Below the pieces are notes generated by a model, which saw nothing but the letters and a program-made list of their open reading frames with translations, was not told the DNA's origin and did not search any database. A program made the position numbers and the translations under genes. DNA of 64,000 nt from the NCBI RefSeq assembly GCF_016894265.1, contig NZ_CP069791.1, forward strand, positions 2,170,001-2,234,000, read 5' to 3'. Positions 17,270 through 24,679 of the stretch are shown here, piece by piece. Positions within the stretch are counted from its first letter, which is position 1, and each line of letters starts with the position of its first letter. The DNA comes from Corynebacterium tuberculostearicum. GTDB taxonomy: Bacteria; Actinomycetota; Actinomycetes; Mycobacteriales; Mycobacteriaceae.

Positions 17270-18217
17270 TTAGCAGGCAGGGCTGGGCCACTGGGTTTCG
17301 GCCTGCGCTAGGGCTTCGGCCATGGAGGTAAGCACCGTTTGGGTGGAGGCGTACTGGCCATCAGGAGACGAGGCGATTAGTGCCACGGCGACGTCGTGCC
17401 CGCCCAGCTGCACAATGCCCATCTGCCGCACGTCGTAGGCGCCGGCGGGGCTCGGGCCCCAGCCGCCCTTCATCAAGGCGCCCGGCAAGGTGCGCAGGCC
17501 GTAGGCTTGGGCGGGATCGGCGACCCCCATGGCGTCGATAATCGGCTGGGCTCCCTCAACGCAACGCACCCCGGCCATGAACTTTGCTTGGTTGCCCACG
17601 CTCCACATGGTTTGGCCAAAGGCCGTAAATTCCGGCCGGGTGACCTGGGATTGAACCTGGGTGGCGGTATCGCCCGCCTCCGCGATGACGCTTTGCGCGG
17701 CCTGCGCGCCAGCGGTCCCCTCCCCTAGCCCCGCCCACGCGGCCTTGGCGGCCTCGTTATCGGAGTAGGTGATTGCAGAGGACACTAGCTGGCTATCGGC
17801 CGCACCCGTGCGATTCGCTGCAATGAGCACGGGCACCTTGGAGGTTGACCACGCGGCCTCGGGAGCGGTGCGCCCCGCTTCAATGGTGGTCGTGCCATCG
17901 GATACGGCGATGCCCACATCGCCGTGTTCGGCCACGATGCGGTCAAGCACGGCTTGGACGTCACTGGAAGGGGCCGCGGCCGATGGCTCCGAGGAAGAGG
18001 CGGGCGCAGACGAGGCGGCCGGCGCTGCGGATGAGGCCGCGGGCGCTGCGGACGTGCTCTCTTTTCCGTAGAGGGGATCGGCCGTGCCGCGGGCCTCGGT
18101 ATTGACAAAGGTAGGGGAATTATTCGCCGCGTCCTCGTCGCCGCAGGCGCTTAGGGTGAGCGCGCAGGCGATAAGGGCGGCTGCCGGGTCCCAGGCCCGG
18201 CGGATAGGGAGTGTCAT
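17270..18217 (-). CDS. Lipoprotein with beta-lactamase-like fold
   Basis: A 315-residue lipoprotein: signal with lipobox LSAC (about residues 22-25), an Ala/Ser/Pro-rich spacer, then a serine-hydrolase-like domain. Three motifs in the right order suggest a penicillin-binding/beta-lactamase fold: 'STSK' (SxxK), 'YSDNEA' (SxN-like SDN) and 'MKGGWG' (KTG-like). The domain is shorter than class A enzymes and the motif context is atypical, so activity on beta-lactams is not assured. It might bind or trim peptidoglycan at the outer face of the membrane. It is followed by the other lipoprotein and preceded by purH on the same strand. Confidence 0.6.
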   Translation of the reverse strand: MTLPIRRAWDPAAALIACALTLSACGDEDAANNSPTFVNTEARGTADPLYGKESTSAAPAASSAAPAASSAPASSSEPSAAAPSSDVQAVLDRIVAEHGDVGIAVSDGTTTIEAGRTAPEAAWSTSKVPVLIAANRTGAADSQLVSSAITYSDNEAAKAAWAGLGEGTAGAQAAQSVIAEAGDTATQVQSQVTRPEFTAFGQTMWSVGNQAKFMAGVRCVEGAQPIIDAMGVADPAQAYGLRTLPGALMKGGWGPSPAGAYDVRQMGIVQLGGHDVAVALIASSPDGQYASTQTVLTSMAEALAQAETQWPSPAC

Positions 18218-18232
18218 GGCATTTAGCTTAGG

Positions 18233-19765
18233 CTAGTGCGCGAAGTGGCGGGTACCGGTCAGGTACAAAGTAACGCCGGCTTCCTTCGCTGCCGCGATGA
18301 CTTCTTCGTCGCGGATGGATCCGCCGGGCTGGACCACGGCCTTAACGCCGGCGTCGAGAAGCACCTGCAAACCATCGGCGAACGGGAAGAAGGCGTCAGA
18401 AGCGGCGAAGGAGCCCTCGGTGCGGTTGGCACCATCGGCCAAGGTGTTGGCGCGCTCGACGGCCAGCTTGGCGGAGTCAACGCGGTTAACCTGTCCCATG
18501 CCCACGCCCACGGTGGCATTGTCCTTGGCCAGCAAGATGGCATTGGACTTCACCGCGCGCACGGCGCGCCAGGCGAACTCGAGCTCAGCCAAGTCGGACT
18601 CGTTGAGGGCCTCGCCCGCAGCCAGGGTCCAGTTGGCCGGGTTATCGCCCTCGGCCTGGTAGGTGTCTGGCTCCTGGGTGAGAACGCCGCCGGAGATGTA
18701 CTTGCGCTCCTCGTGCTGGTCTTCGTGCTCTGCCTGCAGCACGCGCAGGTTCTTCTTGGCCTTAAGCACCTCGATGGCACCATCCTCATAGGAAGGCGCG
18801 ACGATGACCTCGGTAAAGATCTCCTTTACCTGCTCGGCCATCTCTACGGTGACCTCGCGGTTGACGGCAATCACGCCGCCAAAAGCGGACATTGGGTCGC
18901 ACGCGTGGGCGGCGCGGTGGGCGGCGGCGATGGACTCCTCGGACACGGCAATGCCGCATGGGTTGGTGTGCTTGATAATCGCAACGCAGGGGCGCTCGTG
19001 GTCCCACGCGGCGCGCCACGCGGCATCCGCATCCTGGTAGTTGTTGTAGCTCATCTCCTTGCCATTGAACTGGGTAGCGTTGGCAAGGCCCTTGGAACCG
19101 ATGCGGGTGACGGTCGCCGCCTGGTGAGAGTTCTCGCCGTAGCGCAGCGGGGTGGTTTGGCCCTCCTCGCTGAGCTGATCTACGAACCAGGCGGAGACGG
19201 CCGCATCATAATCCGCGGTGTGCAGGAAGGCGTCGCGCGCCAAGCCGCGGCGCTGCTCCAAGGTAAAGCCACCGTTGTTGACGGCCTCCACGGCTTCACC
19301 GTAGCGGGAAGGATCTACCACAACGGCGACAGACGGGTGGTTCTTGGCGGCTGCGCGCACCATGGATGGGCCGCCGATATCAATCTGTTCCACACAGCCA
19401 TCAAAGTCCGCGCCCGAAGCCACGGTCTCGCGGAAGGGATACAGGTTGACCACGACGAGCTGGAAAGGCTCTACCTCGAGCTCGGAGAGCTGGTTGAGGT
19501 GATCTTCCTTGCGGGTATCGGCCAGGATGCCGGCGTGCACGCGCGGGTGCAGCGTCTTAACGCGGCCTTCCAAGCACTCCGGGAAGCCGGTGAGCTTTTC
19601 TACCGGAGTGACCTCGATGCCTAGGTCCGCGATCTTCTTCGCGGTGGAGCCGGTGGAGACGATTTCCACGCCTGCCTTATCAAGGGCGCGGGCTAGATCC
19701 TCCAGCCCGGTCTTGTCGTACACGCTGATAAGGGCGCGCTTTACCTGCTTGCGGTCTTCGCTCAT
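18233..19765 (-). CDS. purH: Bifunctional AICAR formyltransferase / IMP cyclohydrolase
   Basis: A 510-residue enzyme for the last two steps of IMP synthesis. The N-terminal cyclohydrolase (MGS-like) domain has '[17 protein letters not shown]', '[16 protein letters not shown]' and '[16 protein letters not shown]'. The C-terminal formyltransferase has '[11 protein letters not shown]', '[10 protein letters not shown]' and ends '[12 protein letters not shown]'. Length and order are standard. It follows purN by 27 bp on the same strand, forming perM-purN-purH as in mycobacteria. Confidence 0.97.
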   Translation of the reverse strand: MSEDRKQVKRALISVYDKTGLEDLARALDKAGVEIVSTGSTAKKIADLGIEVTPVEKLTGFPECLEGRVKTLHPRVHAGILADTRKEDHLNQLSELEVEPFQLVVVNLYPFRETVASGADFDGCVEQIDIGGPSMVRAAAKNHPSVAVVVDPSRYGEAVEAVNNGGFTLEQRRGLARDAFLHTADYDAAVSAWFVDQLSEEGQTTPLRYGENSHQAATVTRIGSKGLANATQFNGKEMSYNNYQDADAAWRAAWDHERPCVAIIKHTNPCGIAVSEESIAAAHRAAHACDPMSAFGGVIAVNREVTVEMAEQVKEIFTEVIVAPSYEDGAIEVLKAKKNLRVLQAEHEDQHEERKYISGGVLTQEPDTYQAEGDNPANWTLAAGEALNESDLAELEFAWRAVRAVKSNAILLAKDNATVGVGMGQVNRVDSAKLAVERANTLADGANRTEGSFAASDAFFPFADGLQVLLDAGVKAVVQPGGSIRDEEVIAAAKEAGVTLYLTGTRHFAH

Positions 19766-19792
19766 GAGGAGGATTAAGCCTTTCGAAAAGTC

Positions 19793-20413
19793 TTAGTCTG
19801 CGAGTTGAATAGATAGTTTCTCGTCGTGGACGTTAGCTGCACGCAGCACCTCCACGATGAGGTCGCGCTCTACTTGTTTAATACGCTCGTGGAGGGTGGA
19901 CTCGTCATCGTCCGCATTGATGGCAACGGGGCGCTGCGCGATGATGGAGCCGGTATCCACGCCCGCGTCCACAAAGTGGACGGTAGAGCCAGTGATCTTC
20001 ACGCCGTAATCTAGGGCGTCGCGCACCGCGTGCGCTCCCTTGAAGGCAGGCAGTAGAGCCGGGTGGGTATTGATGGTGCGGCCTTCGAAGCGGTCCAGGA
20101 ATTCCTGGCCCAGGATCTTCATAAAGCCCGCAGAAACAACAACGTCTGGCTGCGCAGCATCTACTGCGTCAACCAGACGTTGATTCCATTCGGCGCGATC
20201 CGCCCCCAGCGCCACGACCTCGGTATCAATCCCGTGGTCCTGTGCGCGCGAAATACCGTGGCATTCCTTATCCGCCACCACCTTCACTACCTGGTAGTGC
20301 CCGGCTTGGGCATCCACGATGGCTTGTAGCAAGGAACCCGTTCCAGAAACGAGCACCACCACTCGGAGGCGTTCAGGGTCAGCGGTATAGCGCGGAGGCA
20401 TCGGTGAAGTCAC
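19793..20413 (-). CDS. purN: Phosphoribosylglycinamide formyltransferase
   Basis: A 206-residue enzyme transferring a formyl group from 10-formyl-THF to GAR. Motifs: 'VLVSGTGSLLQAI' at the nucleotide site, 'VVSAGFMKILGQEFLDRFEGRTINTHPALLPAFKGAHAVRDAL' with the catalytic Asn-His pair, and 'VHFVDAGVDTGSIIAQ'. The start may be GTG 20413 or ATG 20401; both keep the fold intact. It begins 10 bp after the membrane-protein gene stop. Confidence 0.95.
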   Translation of the reverse strand: MTSPMPPRYTADPERLRVVVLVSGTGSLLQAIVDAQAGHYQVVKVVADKECHGISRAQDHGIDTEVVALGADRAEWNQRLVDAVDAAQPDVVVSAGFMKILGQEFLDRFEGRTINTHPALLPAFKGAHAVRDALDYGVKITGSTVHFVDAGVDTGSIIAQRPVAINADDDESTLHERIKQVERDLIVEVLRAANVHDEKLSIQLAD

Positions 20414-20423
20414 GCGCTATAGC

Positions 20424-22088
20424 CTAGCCCCTCTCCCCCTCCTCGGGGGAATCTGCGCTCGAGGAGTCCTGCTCGCTCTCCCCCATTTGGTCCTTGAGCT
20501 GTTGGCTCAGCGGCTTGGCGACGCCCCTTTCATCGCCCTCCTTAGCCTCTTCCGGCCGCTCCGCTACTTCGTCGGCTGGAGTGTCCTCTTCTTTCTGCTC
20601 TTCTTCCGGTTCCTCCGCGGCCGCGTCAGGTGCGGAATCCTGGGACTCGTCCTCAACTACCTCGGCGTCAACGATTTCCGGATCGGTGATGGGCTCGCGC
20701 TCCGAGTCGGTGGCAGCTTCGTCAGTTTCGGCGGCGGCTGCATCGGGTGCCTCGGTAGTGACATCATCGGCAGGATCAGCAACTGGTGCCGTGCGGGCCG
20801 CGCGCCACGCCACGAAGGCGAAGCCAGCAGCAACGGCGCAGCCAACGACGGCCATCCACAGGGCGGTGAGGCCTGCGGCAGTCCACAGCTGCGGGCCGGT
20901 CGCGCCGTAGTAGCCAAGGTCACCGCTGACGAGGTAGCAGGCAACCAGCATGATTACTGCGGAAGCCACCGTAGCTACTAGTACGTCCTGAAAGCTCGGG
21001 CGCTTCTTGTACAACGAGTAAATTGCGGCGCCGAGGGGGACGATCAATAGCGCCACCGCCCAGCTGGGCGAGGATGCTGGAATGCCGCCGGTAATCGGCA
21101 GCGGCGGCAGCGGCACGAGGTGGGCGCTAAAGAGGCTCACCGAGCCTTCGCCTACGGAAAACTCCGAGCCCACCAATACCGCCGCGGTGCTCACGATGGC
21201 ATTGGGAATGTAGAGCACGCTCAGCAGCACGAGTCCGGCAATGCCTAAGCCGGAGATCGTAGGATAGTCATTCATCATCTCGCCCTGGCGGGAGACATTG
21301 GCAAGGAATACCACCGCGAAGACTGCGGCTGCGCCAATGGCCAGGTATGCGAGATAGCGAAGGGCGATCTGGGTGGCGTCGACAAGCGGGCGCGGCACTC
21401 CGTAACGCTTGGCCAACGCCCGCCACAAGCGCCACCCCATGCCGGCCGCCATGGCGGCCAGATGCAGAACAATAACGCGCAGCAACGCCTCCGCCAGATT
21501 AGGCGGAGAAACGTCATAGACCTTGCCCGCATCCCACAGCATCAGCCACGCGATGATGGTAAATACCACCGGCACGCCAAGCACGCAGGCCAAAAGAGTA
21601 AGCAAGTCCTTGACGCTAACCTTGTGTTTTACCGCGCTGCGCACCCGAACCGCCACCACCGCGGCAAGGATAAGCGCTGGCAAGGCCGGCAAGAAGGAAA
21701 TATGCACATCAGCCGCAGAGACCGGGGCGAGGTTAAAGACCATCCAGGTCTCCGCCACGATGGTGTACCACCACGCCATGGGAGAGCCGGTGAGCATGAG
21801 ACCGCCAAGCGCGATGGCCATAATGATAAGGACAATAACCACATTGGGCACTGCCGCCGTAATGAGCATGCGGCGAATGCGCCCGGCTTTGGTCAACGGC
21901 GCGGGGGTACGGCGCGCCTTGGCCTTGGAGCCGGCCTTGCGAGCGACGCGCTGCGCCGATCCAGAGGGTTGGCGTGAGCCACTGGGATGAGGCGCGCGTG
22001 GGGTGCGCTGCGCGCGCACCATACGGCCCCGCGCCTGGCTACGCGGGCGGGGCGTTGACCGAGATTGGGGGCTGGTGTTTTTGTTCAT
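20424..22088 (-). CDS. perM: PerM-like DUF6350 membrane protein
   Basis: About 554 residues. A basic, Ser/Pro/Arg-rich N-terminus (about 1-75) is followed by around eight to nine membrane helices (for example 'LITAAVPNVVIVLIIMAIALGGLMLTG', 'LVVSGDLGYYG' region and later) and then a long Asp/Glu-rich cytoplasmic tail of over 100 residues. Topology and position upstream of purN-purH match PerM of M. tuberculosis, an integral membrane protein needed for division and persistence. The start is unsure: ATG 22088 or in-frame GTG 22106. The acidic tail is low complexity and resembles that of GlpR. Confidence 0.7.
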   Translation of the reverse strand: MNKNTSPQSRSTPRPRSQARGRMVRAQRTPRAPHPSGSRQPSGSAQRVARKAGSKAKARRTPAPLTKAGRIRRMLITAAVPNVVIVLIIMAIALGGLMLTGSPMAWWYTIVAETWMVFNLAPVSAADVHISFLPALPALILAAVVAVRVRSAVKHKVSVKDLLTLLACVLGVPVVFTIIAWLMLWDAGKVYDVSPPNLAEALLRVIVLHLAAMAAGMGWRLWRALAKRYGVPRPLVDATQIALRYLAYLAIGAAAVFAVVFLANVSRQGEMMNDYPTISGLGIAGLVLLSVLYIPNAIVSTAAVLVGSEFSVGEGSVSLFSAHLVPLPPLPITGGIPASSPSWAVALLIVPLGAAIYSLYKKRPSFQDVLVATVASAVIMLVACYLVSGDLGYYGATGPQLWTAAGLTALWMAVVGCAVAAGFAFVAWRAARTAPVADPADDVTTEAPDAAAAETDEAATDSEREPITDPEIVDAEVVEDESQDSAPDAAAEEPEEEQKEEDTPADEVAERPEEAKEGDERGVAKPLSQQLKDQMGESEQDSSSADSPEEGERG

Positions 22089-22518
22089 CGGCGTCCACTT
22101 TGCCACCTTCCGGAAGTGAAATCGGGGTGGCGCGACGAGGCGCTCGCAAAATCACCGGCGGCAACCCCTGTACCTGGGCTACACAAATATATAAGGAGTT
22201 TAAAATCTACCCTGGTTTCACACCCTTAACTCTGGCTGTAATACTATTGAAGGCAAAGGCCGCTAGTTTTGCATGACGCACGCGGAGATCGCGTGGGATC
22301 TTTATCGCACTAAAATTATTCTGGGGCCACATGTTGCCTGCTCGTGGACAATTTCCCCGAGAGGGGCCTGAAAGTTTCTTAATTTGGGTTGCTGTTATCT
22401 TTTCGAGACGCTACTGTTACATCTCGTTGGTAACAAGAAGGTCACAATCTCGTAACTAACTCGGCGGGGACGTAACACCCGTTCTGCGCAGATTGTGAAA
22501 ATGACGAAAGAAGACCTA
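22089..22518. other. Intergenic region upstream of the first M23 peptidase
   Basis: About 430 bp between divergent genes. The right half holds a cluster of GTNACA words, described separately. The left half is AT-rich with no ribosome-site-linked frame. No structured RNA that I recognise. Confidence 0.5.
22416..22477 (+). promoter_or_regulatory. Candidate MtrA operator: GTNACA repeats with 11-bp spacing
   Basis: GTAACA at 22430, GTCACA at 22441 and GTAACT at 22452 start exactly 11 bp apart, one helical turn. Further copies GTTACA at 22416 and GTAACA at 22472 flank them. C. glutamicum MtrA is known to bind a loose direct repeat with 11-bp periodicity and to control M23 peptidase and other wall genes. 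The cluster lies 40-100 bp upstream of the M23 start. Confidence 0.55.
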
Positions 22519-23268
22519 ATGCGAAGCAAAGTTCAGCGTGGCGCCGGCCGCCATCGCAAGATTGTCACCTCGCAGACCGCGAAGGGCCGCATTGCCGTAA
22601 TGACGGTTGCGGCAGGTGCAGTTTCCACCGCCGGCGTTGGTGGCGCAGCCGCCGCAAACATCCAGTCCGATGACGCAGCCACCACCAAGACGCAGTCCGT
22701 TGACTTCGAGCTCGCCTCTGACTCCACCCAAGTTGAGGATGCCGCTGCGAATCCTGTTGATACCACCCCGCAGATCCTCAACGTTGCCGAGGCAAAGCCA
22801 GTTGCCGATCTAACCGATCAGCTCAATAAGGCCATCCAGGCTTCTGAAGAGCGCGCCGCTGCCGACGAAGCGGCTCGCGCACCGTCCGTAGCTCGCCCGG
22901 CCGAGGGCGCATTCACATCCCCATTCGCTATGCGCTGGGGCACCTTCCACAAGGGCATCGACATCGCCAACTCTCCCGGCACCCCAATCCTTGCCGTCAT
23001 GGACGGCACCGTCATCGACTCCGGCCCAGCTTCCGGCTTTGGCCAGTGGATCCGCATCATGCACGATGACGGCACCATGACCGTCTACGGCCACATGCAG
23101 ACCCTTGACGTTGCCGTGGGCGAGCACGTCCACGCCGGCCAGAAGATCGCTGGCATGGGCTCGATGGGCTTTTCCACCGGCTCCCACCTCCACTTCGAAG
23201 TTCACCCGAACGGTGGCGAGGCAATCGATCCGCAACCTTGGCTGGCTGAGCGCGGCATCGATATCTAA
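22519..23268 (+). CDS. M23 family metallopeptidase (peptidoglycan endopeptidase), copy 1
   Basis: A 249-residue secreted or membrane-anchored LytM-type enzyme. The start is ATG 22519, nine bases after AAAGAAG; upstream GTG/ATG codons are possible. A basic N-terminus ('RSKVQRGAGRHRK') and a hydrophobic stretch ('GRIAVMTVAAGAVSTAGVGGAAAAN') form the export signal. A linker of about 75 residues precedes the domain 'FTSPFAMRWGTFHKGIDIANSPGTPILAV', with zinc ligands in HKGID and in 'GSHLHFEVHPNG'. All expected ligands are present, so activity is likely. It is paralogous to the next M23 gene. Confidence 0.9.
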   Translation: MRSKVQRGAGRHRKIVTSQTAKGRIAVMTVAAGAVSTAGVGGAAAANIQSDDAATTKTQSVDFELASDSTQVEDAAANPVDTTPQILNVAEAKPVADLTDQLNKAIQASEERAAADEAARAPSVARPAEGAFTSPFAMRWGTFHKGIDIANSPGTPILAVMDGTVIDSGPASGFGQWIRIMHDDGTMTVYGHMQTLDVAVGEHVHAGQKIAGMGSMGFSTGSHLHFEVHPNGGEAIDPQPWLAERGIDI

Positions 23269-23920
23269 AGAGCCGCACACCGACTACCTTCTTGTTGAGC
23301 GCTGCAGAGAACTTCTCTGCAGCGCTTTGTCATGCCCACAGATACTCTCCCGTCACCTAGTGCACTCGCCCGGAAGATAGGATTGCATCAACTGCGCTCC
23401 AGACCGCCCCAAGGGCGCACTACACCGCGCTTGGCGCCGCCTGAGTACTCCGCTGCCACTAGCGAACACAGCACCAGCTAGACCCTCACCACGACCCCAT
23501 AAAGGCGCCAGAAGCACATTCAGGCAAGTCCAGTGCGCAGACTTGTCGCAGGTGAGTGGATATTTTTAGCTTGCAGCCGCCGATACCGCACGAGACGGCA
23601 GCCCCAAGCCTTGGGCGCCACCCCCAAGGTCCACCCCCAGACCCTAAACCAGTACTTTACAGACGCCACTCCAATCACATTGGTAACACGCGCAACAAGC
23701 TGGCATGTTCGAATAATTTCGAATTATTTCCACCTCTACCAGCGTTTTTTAAGATTGCGCGGGCCGTTCGGGCGGGCTAACTTTTAACTCGTTGCCACAA
23801 GCGATTTCGGACGCAAGCATTTCAGCTTTCGGCGTGTCGCGGTTGGCAGTTGCAAGACGCCGCCCTCACTAGGGCACAAGCGTCCCGAGACCATGCACAG
23901 CCATGAAAAGGACTTAAGAT
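23269..23920. other. 652-bp gap between the two M23 genes
   Basis: It starts with the copy-1 terminator. The rest has no frame with a ribosome site or recognisable domain; an 84-residue open frame from 23533 looks non-coding (Arg/Pro/His-rich). An AT-rich patch with direct repeat TTCGAAT (23708 and 23718) lies about 200 bp before copy 2. Base use differs from the neighbours (more A/C), so the long leader of copy 2 or a small RNA cannot be excluded. Confidence 0.45.
23298..23328 (+). terminator. Terminator after M23 copy 1
   Basis: A near-perfect inverted repeat AGCGCTGCAGAGAA / TTCTCTGCAGCGCT followed by TTG. It lies 30 bp past the stop codon. Confidence 0.7.
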
Positions 23921-24679
23921 ATGAAGCGCATGAACCGCGCACGCAAGAACGTGGCGCTGAGCATCGTTACACTCGGCACCGTACTTGCTACCGGCACCAC
24001 CGCTTTTGCTGCAGAGCCAGTGGCTAGCGTGGACGTATCGGACGGCTCCTCCGAGCCCACCGCTACCAATGTAGATAACGCCGGAGTGGTCGACGCCCTT
24101 GTTGGCCTAGCCACCACCTCGGTTGGCCTGCTCAACGGCGAGGCTACCCCGCAGGTAGATGGAAACGAATCCGGCGGAGTAAATATCGTCTTGGATCCTG
24201 GTTCTGTACCGGGATTGAAGGAAGCATTCGCTCCACAGGGAAATCACTCCGGACTCACCACGAAGCGCGGCAAGGACTCCGCGGGCAATACCGTGGTCTT
24301 TCCTACCTCCGGCACACTTACTTCTGGCTTTGGCCAGCGTTGGGGCACGATGCACAACGGAATCGACGTAGCTAACCCGGTGGGCACCCCGATTCACGCG
24401 GTTATGGACGGCACCGTCATCAACTCCGGCCCAGCGCAGGGCTTTGGCAACTGGATCCGCATCCAGCACGATGACGGAACCATCTCCGTCTACGGCCACA
24501 TGCCGGCAGACCAGCTCAAGGTAAATGTGGGCGAGCGCGTGACCGCGGGGCAGGAAATCGCCGGCATTGGCAACGAGGGCCACTCCACTGGCCCGCACCT
24601 CCACTTTGAGATTCACCCAGGCGGAGGCGCCCCCGTTGACCCAGTTTCCTGGTTCAACGAGCGCGGCATTTCGGTCTAA
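23921..24679 (+). CDS. M23 family metallopeptidase, copy 2
   Basis: A 252-residue secreted LytM-type peptidase. Signal peptide 'MKRMNRARKNVALSIVTLG' to a cleavage site after AFA (about residue 30), a linker of roughly 95 residues, then 'GFGQRWGTMHNGIDVANPVGTPIHAVMDG' and 'GHSTGPHLHFEIHPGG'. The zinc ligands (HNGID, HLH) are intact. The catalytic domain is very similar to copy 1, but the linkers differ. An AAAGGAC ribosome site precedes the ATG. Its stop overlaps the converging pcrA stop by four bases. Confidence 0.9.
   Translation: MKRMNRARKNVALSIVTLGTVLATGTTAFAAEPVASVDVSDGSSEPTATNVDNAGVVDALVGLATTSVGLLNGEATPQVDGNESGGVNIVLDPGSVPGLKEAFAPQGNHSGLTTKRGKDSAGNTVVFPTSGTLTSGFGQRWGTMHNGIDVANPVGTPIHAVMDGTVINSGPAQGFGNWIRIQHDDGTISVYGHMPADQLKVNVGERVTAGQEIAGIGNEGHSTGPHLHFEIHPGGGAPVDPVSWFNERGISV

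Noticed and set aside
18236..19624. A 462-residue open frame opposite purH
   Set aside because: Shadow of purH; biased composition and no recognisable motif.
23708..23724. Possible LexA box TTCGAAT-N3-TTCGAAT
   Set aside because: The two halves are two bases too close for the actinobacterial SOS box, and the downstream gene is a wall peptidase.
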